From Membranipora membranacea (Eukaryota > Bryozoa > Gymnolaemata > Cheilostomatida > Membraniporidae): 64,000 bases of DNA. A model generated the notes under the pieces. That model saw only the letters and a program-made list of their open reading frames with translations. It searched no databases and was not told where the DNA came from. Made by a program: the position numbers and the translations under genes. Positions 1 through 12,426 of this stretch are shown one piece after another. How positions within the stretch are numbered: the first letter of the stretch is position 1; each line of letters starts with the position of its first letter. The stretch is from positions 16,928,001-16,992,000 of the forward strand of contig OU612068.1 of NCBI GenBank assembly GCA_914767715.1, read 5' to 3'.

Positions 1-836
1 TTGGCTACGAACTCATCAACGAGCCATGGCCAGGTAACGTCTTCAGTGACCCTCTTTTGTTTTTCCCTGCCCAAGCCGGCTCGAAGAATCTACAACCTCT
101 CTATGACCAACTGGCTGATGCCATTGACAAAGTTGACAAAAAGACAATGATATTTTACGAGCCTGTAACATGGGGAATGATACTGACAGGTAAAACATTA
201 GGTTCAGGTTTTACACATGTCCCTGGAGGTGATAAAATGCGAGATAGGGCCGTATTTTCTTATCATTATTACTGCTGGTTTGCTGGCTCATTTGATAAAA
301 ACCCCTTTCCTATTTGGCTTAGAGATCTTTGTGACCATCTGTTCTTCCCGCATGTCATAGAAACAGTTGTTGAAGATACTAAGGCTACAGGCGGAGGTAT
401 GTTTCTTACTGAATTTGGTCTTTGCAATGCTAATGCTCCAAAAACATCCACTGAATATCAAGAATGCCTCAGTGTTCTACGAACCACCGATATGCTTAGC
501 CTGTCATGGACCTATTGGGATTCAGAGTTCTACTTCCCAAATGGGTCAATCAACACTGAAAATGTCGAGCTCTTTTCTCGGCCCTACGCCATGGCAATTG
601 AAGGGCAACCTCTGTTGTCGCAGTTTGACCCTCAAGCCAAAGTATACCAGCTTGCATTCATTCCAACACCAAATTCCACGACATTTATTTTTGTACCAGA
701 TATACATTACCCTCATGGTTACACAGCTACTAGTTCTTCATGCTCGTCAAGTGATGATGGCAAGAATTTTGTGAAAATTTACTGCCCTCCACAATCCACA
801 CCTCAGGTCACTGTTGTTGTTGCGCCAAAAAAGTAA
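1..836 (+). CDS. Endoglycoceramidase-like GH5 glycoside hydrolase, 3' part (partial)
   Basis: The open frame runs from base 3 to the TAA at 834-836 with no intron, so this is the last exon of a gene that starts outside the window. The protein begins GYELINEPWPGNVFSD: the NEPW segment carries the general acid/base Glu of clan GH-A family 5 enzymes. Further on, MFLTEFGLCNAN supplies the second catalytic Glu (nucleophile, TEFG). A YHYYCW stretch between them fits the endoglycoceramidase subgroup, and the C-terminal ~70 residues look like the beta-sandwich that follows the barrel in this family. Enzymes of this family release the intact glycan from glycosphingolipids; the animal versions act in digestion or lysosomal/secretory catabolism. 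The N-terminal half and signal peptide are not in the window. An AATAAA at about 1318 could be the polyadenylation signal. Family assignment is strong; substrate is inferred. Confidence 0.88.
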   Translation, partial: GYELINEPWPGNVFSDPLLFFPAQAGSKNLQPLYDQLADAIDKVDKKTMIFYEPVTWGMILTGKTLGSGFTHVPGGDKMRDRAVFSYHYYCWFAGSFDKNPFPIWLRDLCDHLFFPHVIETVVEDTKATGGGMFLTEFGLCNANAPKTSTEYQECLSVLRTTDMLSLSWTYWDSEFYFPNGSINTENVELFSRPYAMAIEGQPLLSQFDPQAKVYQLAFIPTPNSTTFIFVPDIHYPHGYTATSSSCSSSDDGKNFVKIYCPPQSTPQVTVVVAPKK

Positions 837-1117
837 CTACAGTTGATTTTATAGCTTAACGCGTCTAACTGATATAATTTCGGATTGTGAGCAAAGATGA
901 ACAAATCATCTTCCTTATGTAATGATCTCTTTTCTGATCCATATATTTTTTTACATACTTCTACGTACACTTGCCATATGTTGACCAACATAGGCTCACC
1001 ACTCAATCAATGCACTGCCTATTACTGACCTTTTTTACTGATTTACTTCTCTTTTCTGATCCTCTAATTATAAGTACATATTATTATGTATGTTCCTCGC
1101 AAATTGACCAACAGCAA

Positions 1118-1235
1118 TATTTTATTTATGTATTTATGGTACTCAGCTACTGTTATTACCAAAGATACAGGATCATTATTTTATTTATGTATTTATGGTA
1201 CTCAGCTACTGTTATTACCAAAGATACAGGATCGT
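1118..1235. repeat. Two-copy 59-bp tandem duplication
   Basis: Copy 1 is 1118-1176 and copy 2 is 1177-1235. They are almost identical, both containing GGTACTCAGCTACTGTTATT, so the duplication is recent. It lies within 400 bp of the endoglycoceramidase stop codon, possibly in its 3' UTR. Confidence 0.9.
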
Positions 1236-1834
1236 TATTTTTGAGATATGTATGGTTACACGTGCAGAGATTTTGGGCAGCTTTAATTATGGATTATTAT
1301 CAATAACATAAAAATTGAATAAATACTACAAATGAATATAAATGGCTCATTTATTCCTATTTAGATTACAGATCCAAGTCTCGTTTCCAGTATGTTACCA
1401 GACTGTCCAGGCAATATCCAATTGAGTTCAAAGCGATCAATCACGCCTCTAGGATGTCCTTTTCTTGTAAATAGGGCAATTCTTGGTAGGATGGGAAACT
1501 GCTATGATTGTTTAAATGTGTCCCTTGTTGATAAACTAGGAAGTGTCCAATCCCTCGGTAAACACATTCTGGTGAAGAAAAATCACATTCAACTGGAAGA
1601 ATTTGTAAGTTAGAACCAGCAAGTTTAAGAATAATGGATTTTTTGCGTGGATATGTTGTTTCACGACAATACCAAGCCCACATCGCTCCATCTGTGGATG
1701 GCTGATAGTTTTATCCTAGTAACATGCTGTCCCCTTTATCAACTCCCTTTACTTATACTCCTATTCATATAACAACTATGCGGACTACTACCACGTCTGA
1801 AATAAGCCAGAACTATGGAACAGGCGAGAGAGTA

Positions 1835-2560
1835 GCCTGGGATTCAGGCCAACAATGAGGCCTTGTCTGTATTATTGGTGATGTTAGATATTGCTTCTCT
1901 GGTGTTATCTTCTCATGTTACACTATTATTGTAGCTTAATAAATGGACCCATGTGCTGGTGTTTTGTTTTGATTGGCTGATGGGTTTTTGTTTGTTATTG
2001 TATGGGGCTATCTGCTAGTGTTGGGTTTGAAGCGACATGACACCCACCCTGAGTAGATAACTCCAAGTTGTTGGACTGAATCCCAGTCAAGTGAGAACAG
2101 GGAGTTTGGGACTCAAACTCCCTTGTGAGAGAGAGGGAAAATACAGCTTAGTCATCACCTGATGGTTCACATAGAACTGTGAACATCTTCATTCTACAGA
2201 ATGCAACAAAGGTGTGGATAACACTAACGATCATTATTCATGAAGACCCGTCAGAAGGTAGTAGAAGAGAAATGCCACATATCACCTGTGACATTTAGGC
2301 GTGAATTAGACTGGGATTCAGTACAACAATTTAGAGTTATCTACTCAGGTTGGGTGTGAACAGACAACTCAAACAACGACAAAACAAAACACCATCAGCC
2401 AAACGAAACCAAAACACAAGCACAAGGGTCTATTCACAAAGCCACAATGTGACAATAGTGATACATGAGTAGATAACACCACAGAAGCAATATCCAGCAC
2501 AACTCAGAATGCAGACAAGGCCCCTTTGTTGGCCTGAATCCCAGGCTAGGCAGGAATGAG
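1835..2560. mobile_element. Foldback (long inverted-repeat) element
   Basis: The left arm (about 1835-2107) and right arm (about 2312-2560) are inverted copies. AGCCTGGGATTCAGGCCAAC near 1837 is matched by GTTGGCCTGAATCCCAGGCT near 2537, and TGGTGTTTTGTTTTG near 1956 by CAAAACAAAACACCA near 2380. The arms differ by indels and substitutions, so the element is not young. There is no coding capacity in the roughly 200-bp centre. This fits a non-autonomous foldback or MITE-type DNA transposon. Confidence 0.75.
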
Positions 2561-3778
2561 AAGAGAATCAAATTTTGGTATGATTCCTTTGGAGGAACTT
2601 GTGATGACAATGACAATTAGGGATGTGGTGAAAATGCTAAACCGTTGTGTGAAATGTCAGCCTTTTTGGGAAAACTTCCTTCTGTTATTGTATCGATACG
2701 ACCGTTGAATCCTAAATCTGGTAGACATGGAAAGAATTGTCAGTGACTGTAGTACATTTAGAGAAAAACAAGTTTTGTACTTATTATGTTGTTTTAGACA
2801 TCTACTGCTTGTTTTTCTTTTGCAGACACTTATTCACTCTTTCCCTGTGCACATACATTTTATTGATAAAGTAATGTACTAAATATAGAAGATATATGTT
2901 CTGATTAATAAAAAGTAGGACAACACAATAAATCAATCCACGATACAAGACACTTCTCAAATTCCTTTTTCATATGGCAAAGGAGTTAGACAAACTCCTT
3001 AGACCAACAAGAATGTAAGGAAAAAAAAACAAATGCTACCCAAATTCTAGTATGGTCATACATCAGCAAACTTTCAGGGGTCTAAACTATTAACACACCA
3101 ATACTAATATTATATTATCCGTACAAAAATGGATATCATATTTGTATGTGAAAAATAAGGGGTGATAATAATAATACTAAACAAACAAACAGTAATTATA
3201 TGATTGTTATCTATGTTAGATTATATTTAATGTTACATGTTTTGGATAAACTCTGTAGTTATATAATGATCTATTTGATACCAACAAGTCGTAGTTGTGT
3301 TCTCTTAGAGCTAGGGCAAACAACTTCTTAGCATCTCTTTGTATCACCCTCCCTGGTTTCATGGGATATATGAGTATTATTATGTGTTAAACACTAGTAT
3401 GAGAATATTTTGACTCAGACTCATCTCTTAACATGGGTGAGCTTCGAGGTATGAATTTTTCTTTTCATGCTACGAAAAAATGATGTTGTATCAGAACAAT
3501 AATAAGGAATGATAAACAAGTAAAATTAAAATATCATTTTCTATGGAATGACCCGTTCTTTAGACAGTTTATTTATAGTAAATTATCATAATAATACAAA
3601 TCACAAACGGCGCTATATAAACAGTCACTGAATGTTGTTCAGTGCAAGCAGTTTATTGTAAGTTGAGCCCACAAGGCTCTATTCTGCCAAAGCACATAGA
3701 TGTAAAAAATCATTGAATCAAAGAAGGGTTTTGCAGTGTAAGTTATGTATAGCCTACAGAATATTAGTCTAAGTGCTT

Positions 3779-3940
3779 ATTCTGTTAGTCTAAGCGCTCA
3801 GACGGCTCCATTTCGAGTTAGTGGCATTACATTATCAACCACCCAATTGAGGTATTTTCTTAGACGGTGAAATTGGATGGTTGAAAATGTAATGCCACAA
3901 ACTCGCAATGGAGCCGTCTGAGCACTTCGACTAACAGAAT
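3779..3940. mobile_element. MITE family A, copy 1
   Basis: A 162-bp near-palindrome begins ATTCTGTTAGTCTAAGCGCT and ends with its inverted counterpart (about ...AGCACTTCGACTAACAGAAT). Inner arms contain GTGGCATTACATTATCAACC against its near-inverse. A second copy with the same arms lies at 7547-7675, and a fragment (CAGCCGTCTGAGCGTTT) lies near 44950. Confidence 0.8.
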
Positions 3941-5596
3941 ATATGCAGCAGTCTTGTGCAGCCTTATTTGTTTGATTGATCACTACTTTTCTGGAGAAAT
4001 CCCGATAGTGACTGGAGGGTTTTATTGGGGAGGGCAGTATATTTTCACAAAATTCTTGCCATCATTACTTGATGAACAGGCTGAAGTGTTCACTGTGACA
4101 CCAAGAGGGTAATGGATTTCTGGTACAAAAAGGTATGTTGTAGAGTTTGGTTTTGGAATGAATGAAAGCTGAATCGGTTGGCTTGATGGTCAACTCTGGC
4201 AACAGAGGTTGTCCTTCCATTACCATGTATTAGGGCCGACTAAATTAATGTAGATCACTGCGTATCCATGTTAATTCTGAGTCGACCTGAGGCTATTCTC
4301 AGAGCTCTTCAAGCCATTAAAACACCTGCAGGTTCGCACCTAGCCCTAAGGGTTCAGATCGCACTAAGCTGCATGAACCGCAGCGAGCCGGCATGGATGA
4401 GCGTTTAGCATCAAAGACTTTGTCGCGAGAGGCCTGATCAAGTCCTGGTGGATTCTGTTCATGTTTTATCCTCAACTCTATCCATGGGAATGGATGCATT
4501 TTTCGAGGGTAAGCCAAGAGGTGACAACTCAGCTCGAACTAGGCCGACCTCAAAATTCACATGGAAACATGGTGACTGTGGACTGCAAAGTTGCATCCTT
4601 GCAATGAAGTTTTTAAAACCTATCAATTTCATCCCTGTATATATATTATAAATTTTATTAGTTAAGAAATTTGGTACATAGAAATTGCTCTGATCAATGA
4701 TAAAAGAAGGGACAACACATTATCCATAATATTCCAGCGACTTCTCACCTTGGAATGATAACAGTTTATCCATAGCGTGCCATTAGACCCAATTGATCAA
4801 CTGAAGAATATAGTATAATAAAAGTTAGCCAGTTAAAAGGCTATACATCTACAAAATTACAGAGCTCTAGGCTAAAAAATTAACAATACTCATAATGTAT
4901 TTAAAATATTGACTATCAATTTATTATATTGCACCAGCCACTGAGAAAAAACTAGAGTATTATAAAAATTGTACCGTATTGTATTGAAATTGTATTATAT
5001 TATTTTACAGGACTATACAACACTTGAAGTAGTGCTTGTAGTTGTTCCAAGGTTTGATTGCCAGTAGTCACATAGCGGACATTTAGTAATAAATATTTGA
5101 ACTACTGAATGTGGATAAAGTAGTTTTTGTCATGACGGTGTAATGGTATCTCCATACACAGTAATCATCAAAACTTTAGCTCTTAGGCGTCAACAACAAT
5201 CACTAAGATAAAAAGTTATTCCTTACAATACTGAATATTTTATACTGTTACAATACTGAATAACAAATACCCTAACTATTGGTCAGGGTCATACGCCCAC
5301 AAACAGAACTTAAAATGTCTGTCATAAAGTAACTGTAACCCACAACATAAAGCCATCAAATTGGCAATCAAGTTTGTATAAAATAATATCCAGTCCTGTT
5401 CTAGTCTCTAGTATGATGATGGCAAGAAAATCCAATTCCAAAAATCAATTCTGTCATGGAGACTCTATCGGTTTACAGCTCATCAACACACCATTAAAAT
5501 TGTCGTCTTAATGTTCCTCGAACCCTCTACTTTGACTTTCCAGGGAGGGTTGGTGGCCCACCCTCTCTGGACCAACTCTGGATTAAGCTAAGGTCT

Positions 5597-8500
5597 TCAT
5601 TCCTTGCTGTTAGAAACTTTACATTCAGACCCAGCCACATCATTGTCATCATCTACTTGTGAGACCATCAGGTTCTTCACCTCACTCTCCTGGAAGTCAG
5701 TCCCATAATTCTTCTGTGGCTGGCATCCTTCACTCGCGCTCTCCTCCAATGGAATCTTCACGACAAAAAAAATGAAACATAACACTTGTGATTCAACTAC
5801 CCGGACCATAAAAAGACCATATAAAGTATTTTTATGTTATTACTATGTTTATGACCCCAGACACGACGAAAACCTAACAAACTCATGATTGCTATATGAA
5901 CGAGTTTGGTATAATGAATATTTTGCAATATTATACTCCCTGACAATGGTTTAAGCATCTAAAATAAATCACTCGCAGATGATGTCAGGTGCTAGCAGAA
6001 GTGTTTGAGGACAACAGAGTTGCCTCCACTTGTAAATAAGGTAAACAACTCCTGAACATCTTTTTGCATTATGTGATACATGATTACCGTTATCACAGTC
6101 CTCTTGACAAATTGATTGAACTTCTTAACCTAGTATAATAATATTTTGGCTGAAACACTGCTCTCTTAATGGAAGCGCTTGGAGTAATCAGGATGCGTTT
6201 TGTTGTGCTACCAACAATTAAATTCTGCATCCATTTGTGTTTGTAAAAATGGATTGACTATAAATTTGGCTCACCTGTTCATTGTTTTTCTGATTTTGCT
6301 CTGTTGATTCCTCCACAGGATAAGCTGACTTTTTATCACCTCCGCAGGTTGAGTTGATATAATCGTTTACTTCTCTTTTGTTAACCACTGATCTTAATAT
6401 GTCCAACCTTGCAGGCAAGCGCTTACTCTCAAATAGTTTCTTTGTCAAAGCTGTGAGAGATCCAAGGTAACAGGTATGTAATAACAGGATTCTTAAGTTA
6501 TGTTATTAGAAGAGTTATTAGAGGAGTAGGAGGTAGCTCAGTTGGTTAGAGCGCCGTCCCTTCAGCATGCAAATGTTGAAGGTCATGGGTTCGAATCCCA
6601 CTGAAGTCTACTGACTGCTGGGGTTTGGTTGGACCCCCAGGTGTGCTCCGACCTGCCTGCAAACTGAGAGCAAATGGGCGCAGATATTGCAGCCTAGCCC
6701 CTAAGGCAACTAGTATTTTGCCGCCCATGCTTCGGGATGTGGCGTGTGATATGTCATCTATTTTAATCAACCTTTTAATCAAGAACACCATACATAAATT
6801 ATCATGTCTGTCACAAATAGTTTCCATATATATTGCCCTTTTCATTTTGAAAATAAGTTGCTATCAAATTAAATCCAACACACTTTTCAAATGCACTCTG
6901 GTGTAATGGTATCCAAATTTTCAGGGCACACCATAGACTCCATATTTCTATGGAGCACACCTGTCTGTTAAAACTGACTCTGTCTTGCAGTATTAATGTA
7001 GAACAAACCTGATATAGATATATGTAGAAGTAAAACTATAATCATGATCATAGTTTTGAATGGAAAATTCTGTGTTTCTGTTGCATAATCAAACAACGGG
7101 TACTTGATTAAAGGTTTCAAACCCAGGATCGCCTCTCCACTCATCAATCGCAGAGTTATCCCAATAATGTAGCTAACCAGTGATCCGTAAGCATTCACCT
7201 GGAGAGATAAAAAAAATACATGTAAAATAAATTGTTGATCTATGGTTTTGCGGTTGAAAGTATAGGATTGCTTGTTCTGTACACGTGTCTGAATGGAAAG
7301 TTCAACATACAAGAGAAAAAAGTTTTGCAGAAAGTCTTTTGTGTGTTTATGCTCAATTTAAAGATTCCCCTCTGCCTCTTCATAAAACAGTAGCTGGTTA
7401 CGGTGGATAAGAATAGGGCATCTACCCCACACAAGCCGTTAGATAGAGTGGTTAACTGAGATCAAGTGTGTTTCACAGTGTGAACTCGAACATTATTATG
7501 TACCGCCTAATTATCATAGTTCAGTAATTATTTCAGTCAGTTCAATGTTAGTCTAAGTGCTCAGACAGCTAAAATGCAAGTTAGTGGCATTACATTATCA
7601 AACACTCATTTTGAGTGTTTGAGTGCTTGATAATGTAATGCTTTTAACTCGCATTGCATCTGAGCACTCAGACTACTTCTGCAGTATAATCATAGTTCAA
7701 TACTTACAAATGGCACATAGACCACGCAGACAAGCTGTGGGAAAAGGATGACGTACACCAGATCAGAGCAGAGAAACCATAGTCCGTATATCGACTTGAT
7801 TAAAATTCCCATCACTGTAGCTAGAGCTCCAAACACAAGTACACAAGCTCGCATCACCCAGACTATCTCGGTCTCACTAGCCTGTCAAAAAGGGAAAGTA
7901 TGTATGAGTAATTTTGACTGAAGTTCAACGTATGATATAAACTTTGGGGTAGATGAAGTACCCTCATAAATATTGTAGGCCTGATGTATTGGTCATATGC
8001 ACTTGAAGAAGCAAGTTACCTAGCCTAACCTAGCCAATTGAATTGGGAACAGAAAAATGTTAGGCGCTAGGTGGTATAGTAATATTCTGAAATTCAAAAG
8101 TAAGACCAGAGATTAATTTATATAACAATAATTTAGTAATTCTTGTCATTAACACTCAGCAATCAAAAATTCACTCAAGTAGAAAGATCTTGAGCAGGTC
8201 TCAAATTTTAATTTACCATCTCCCTATTGAGAAATAAGCTAGCTTTTAGAGCAACGATTCAAATGCAGATAAACTAGATCAACCTTGACCTAGCTCACAC
8301 TACCAAAATACTGCCTCCGATACCAAAAGGTAGAATAATTTGGCAAAAATTCGCTACCTTTTGTCTTATAGTGAGCTTATAGATATTTCTTGCAAACATT
8401 GAGCTGGCTGACAGAATGGAGGAGTCAGCTGAAGACATCACTGCTGCAGATATAGCCCCTAAGCCAATAAATGAGACAGCAGGCGGGGTTAGATATTGTA

Positions 8501-11500
8501 GAGACATTGGCAGCACCATCTGACCCTCAAACTCAGCTCCGATCGTATCGTTGATGTAGTACTTAGTGCCATTCAGTGTCTTATCCCAATCTAAAACACG
8601 GGAACACCAACCATGAAAAGTTTTATCCCAATAAAGAATTTATTTTCTACTGCGCCAGCCGCTGAGTGGTCACTTGCTAGAAATAACAGATTTCTATCTT
8701 TTTAATCATAATGGATATTTTTACTATTGTCTTGATTAGCTTCAAACTTAATTGTTGCAACAGGGTTGAGGGATACAGTGAATCAGCAGATGCAAATGGA
8801 ACATACCACAACTTCTTGCTGCTGCTCCAATTAGAACTGGTGGGATCGCCATGATAAAGCATCCAACAGCAGCTACATAAGATAATGCTTGAGCGCCTCC
8901 GGAAGTTTTGCATGACAAAACTCTTTGGAAATATACCTGAAAGTTAAAACATTATATATTATGTCTGGCATAACATGATCGCATTGTATTCCAACAAGTT
9001 GTGTCCTCCTATGCAAGAGGGAGACAACCACAAAGTAGTATGGATAGAAATAATTTAACAAAGGTTACGGCATGTAAAAGGAACATACGTCACATTTCAT
9101 AAAAAAAGACAGCAACAAATTTGAGCAGATAATTGCGCCCATGAGTATTGATGGTCATCTGAGATAGTTTGAGCACGGAAAACTTGGATATTGTTGTTGT
9201 TATTCACTGCATCTAAGGAGAAACAGTCTTTCTTATACCAACACTCTTCATTTCGATTCACCAAAGCTCAGAGTAATTATGACCTACCTGCCACGGGATA
9301 CCTCCAAAGATCAACATAAGTGCGGAGTCAATGTAAGCTGCGAAGCTCTTGTCAATGGTCAGAGAACCAAACCATCCTACAGTCCCATTTATTGATGCTG
9401 CTGTGTGTATGATCGGTGTGACATTTTCATTCGTCATTATGAAAGGTGTGGAGATAACCTGGTAAAAGAGGTAAGAAATTATATTCATGGCCATAGACGA
9501 ATAAGTGATTTCTACTAATTGTTTTTTATGTTTATCACAGCCAAGGATTTCACAATCACACGCGCATGAGCAGGAATTATATAAAAAGTTCACTATTTTT
9601 TATACCCTAGAGAATTAAATGCTGGCTTTACAGCTTGAAAACAATATAAATATCTCCATCGGTTTTTGCTCTGTATGTAGTTTAAGCGCTCAACCTGAGC
9701 AAATAAACTACTCTGGTTTTGACATCAAGCTTTCAATAATCTACACAGCTTCAAGTCTAGATACTAATTTTTCCACAGTGACTTAACAGGTTTTTAATTT
9801 ATATTATCACAGGAGAATTTCATGATTAATTCCTTTTTTAGTTACCACCACCAAAACCTCCCTCCTATTCATGGTGAGTTCTATCTTAGCTTAGCCATGG
9901 TATAAGAGCCCCTTATCCGGATACTTTCATTGCGGATCTATGATATTGAGGAATGATAGCGCATTTGAATTCTTAGGAGAAAAATCAAAGCATTTGAACA
10001 TACAAACTGGATGGATATGACTCACCAAGCCAATAAAGATGCAGATAAGTTGTACTACATCAGTGTAAGCCACAGCATACAGACCACCAAAGAGAGTGTA
10101 AGCCACGGCGATACAGGCAGATATGATCACTGATACTGTCATGTTCAGCTCGATGATCACTGACAGTGTTGATCCTGTGATGGAAGATAAGGTTAAATCA
10201 AATTACATTTACCCTAGAGGAGTAAAGTATTTGAAGGAGGAAAAGTTCAAGGTTTCGAAAATCCATTAAACAGCTAAATTTAAAGCTAGCTTATTAGTTA
10301 TAAGCACCCTCCCCACATCAGACAAACCTCTTCACTTGTACAAATTTTCTACCGCAGCAAGCCGAAATTTAAAGCTAGCTAACAGTAAATCAGCCTCAAA
10401 CTAGCTGAACTCAACTGCAGCTAAAATTTAATCCTCTAGGCAGTCTAGGATTAGTGGAATTGAGCCGGTAAAACAAGCATCGTACAGAGGGAACAAAATA
10501 TCAAAAATTCAATGCGATCTCTTTGGAAATATCAAAGATTAAGTCACAGTATGTCTTATGTTCAGATATTTTTCCAATATTTTATACCTTCACATGCAAG
10601 ACACGTGTCTCCCTGTGCCAAGTCTTCCGTCAATTTTCTTAAACTATTAGATGAAATAGTTATTTTTAACCTTTACTCCTACTATTGCTGCTATCAGGTG
10701 GGAGGTGAAAGTATTTCATCATATATTCACTTATTTTTATCTAGTGGTCACTTCGCATGAAACTCCAAGTAATTAAAATGAGAATAGCAGCAGGCTGGGA
10801 GCCTGGCTAATCTTATTCATGTTATAATTCAGTATCAGGACCGATAGCTCAAAAAGAAATTGGTAGGTTATTTATGATTGGTGTTATAGTTCAGGATTGA
10901 GGCTGCTGAAGGTGTGACTGTTGGAAATTGTGATACATTTAATTACTACGGCTCAATCAATATTATCCTAGCCAAGAAAGCTGGATTAATATCACCAGGG
11001 CAAAATGCTGGTAATTAATTGTCCAACTAGTAACGAAAATCGTGAATTCGGATTTTATTAATATCATGATTGCTTGTAGACACACAAGTTTAGCTTTGAT
11101 TGCAAACCACGTACCTAAAGCTGCCAGAATAGCAGCGCTCCAAAAGATTTCTCCACATAATGCCGGTACGAAGAGTAGACCCCCCATCCTTTCACCGAAC
11201 TTAGTTTGGAAAGGGTCTAACATGGTGACGTAGCCGGCTTCTCTCATTGGCTTGGCAAAGAATAATCCACCTAAAATGTTTTGGAAGTAACTGAATCAAT
11301 TTTTGTTTCATAAATCAATGACGTCTTTTGGGAAAGCAATATTTCATTATCTTCACAGCTGTTTGCCAATTATCTATTTTAGTATCACGCTACGGATTTC
11401 CTACCCCAGCCCTTCACCGAGAAGTGTCAAATTAACAGACTTTTTTCCATCTTAACCAAACTGAAAACTGCTGGTACTCATAGATTGAGCACCCTTCATA

Positions 11501-12426
11501 TATGGAGTAATTCTACGGTTAGAACACTCCCCAAATACACCATATAAGACAAAGACGAGAAAAAAATAAGCACATTTTAGAGTCAATTGGATTCACGCCT
11601 ATATATATAGCAGAATTAAACGCTTTACATTAAACTCATTTCTCAGCAATTCTTAATTCTGTTACGATTTGTACAGTTTGTGTAACTGAATTATAAGTGT
11701 TATTGTGGAGCGCACAGACCTATAACGAGACTGAGACAATATCCAAAGGGAGCCTGCAGCGATACCAAACCTGGTCCATACACACTCTCTGCAGTGCCAT
11801 TTATATACCCACCACCAACCCATGTTGCTGAAATGGATAGAAATCAATTTACGTGACGCATGATGCTGTAACATTGTAAAGTTATGACGTGTTGGTATCA
11901 AACCAACACTAGAATTCTCGAGCTGCAGATTCAGCAAGAAGCAAGAGAAAAAAATATGATGGGCACATCAAAAATCCTCTATTCACATCTGAGTAATGCC
12001 TCTTTTGCAGTAATAAAATAGAATGGCTTATGTAATGCAAAAATCTTCTTAGCATTAAGATAATGTAAGAAATATAAGTCATAAGTCATGTGCATCTTCT
12101 TCCGTATTTGTATGGGAAGGATGAAGTTTGGCGAAAAACGTCATTGTGTTGCCATGAAAGCTGACTGAGGGTAAGGCCCATATCTTTTTTCCTCACAGAA
12201 AAACTTCAGATCTACCTTGTATTGCTGTTACATACGGTAACTACTCACCTGTCATTGTGAAAACTCCAACAAACAGACCAATATTCCGTCCCGCAACCAT
12301 AACTTCTTCGCTATCCGTGCTGCCATCGGCTGACTTTTTACTTTTCCTACCAGCTATGATTCCAACGGCCAATATCAGTATATAAAATACAATAACCGCA
12401 ATCAGCCCAGCCACGTTGACAGCCAT
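5597..12426 (-). CDS. SLC5A7-like: High-affinity choline transporter (SLC5A7/CHT-like), complete, 11 exons
   Basis: A sodium-coupled choline uptake protein of the solute:sodium symporter family, acting in the plasma membrane. CDS exons in gene order are 12426-12249, 11827-11720, 11270-11115, 10174-10026, 9458-9288, 8936-8813, 8590-8358, 7881-7708, 7198-7009, 6450-6275 and 5755-5597, all in phase, giving 605 aa (vertebrate CHT1 is about 580). CHT landmarks appear in order: [15 protein letters not shown] (TM1), [85 protein letters not shown] (the SSF signature), [10 protein letters not shown] and QNFPFKT. The hydrophilic tail is acidic and little conserved. Donors after exon 2 (GTCTGT), exon 6 (GTTGTG) and exon 9 (GTTTGT) are weak but preserve the frame. 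Introns contain a SINE (6529-6786) and a MITE (7547-7675). Choline selectivity is inferred from family membership. Confidence 0.94.
6529..6786 (+). mobile_element. tRNA-derived SINE, copy 1
   Basis: The head reads AGGAGGTAGCTCAGTTGGTT, matching a pol III A box, and GGGTTCGAATCCCAC about 55 bp later matches the B box. A non-tRNA body with GACCTGCCTGCAAACTGAGA follows. The same body occurs at 29562-29735 (-), 30178-30430 (+) and 37547-37783 (-), so this is a SINE family rather than a tRNA gene. It sits in the intron between choline transporter exons 9 and 10, opposite to the gene's strand. Confidence 0.85.
7547..7675. mobile_element. MITE family A, copy 2
   Basis: It carries GTTAGTCTAAGTGCTCAGAC on the left and a diverged inverse on the right (CTGAGCACTCAGACTAC). 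The inner GTGGCATTACATTATCAA segment is shared with the copy at 3779-3940. It lies in the choline transporter intron between exons 8 and 9. Confidence 0.8.

Larger units (their letters stand above)
837..5596. other. Intergenic, repeat-rich; no gene recognised
   Basis: No supported gene lies here; the ORFs are short and without splice context. It holds a 59-bp tandem duplication (1118-1235), a ~720-bp foldback element (1835-2560) and a 162-bp palindromic MITE (3779-3940). It also contains the 3' flanks of the endoglycoceramidase gene and of the choline transporter gene, which converge here. Confidence 0.6.

Noticed and set aside
367-774. 135-codon plus-strand open frame inside the first gene
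   Set aside because: Shifted-frame shadow of the endoglycoceramidase-like exon, with no protein features of its own.
6531-6605. Functional tRNA gene
   Set aside because: A and B boxes are good, but the acceptor ends do not pair properly and the same body follows in four copies, so it is a SINE head. The tRNA-like heads at 30184, 37770, 44996 and 57870 were rejected as genes for the same reason.
6546-6845. 99-codon minus-strand open frame
   Set aside because: It lies within the SINE and its flank; the apparent peptide is translated tRNA-like and SINE sequence.
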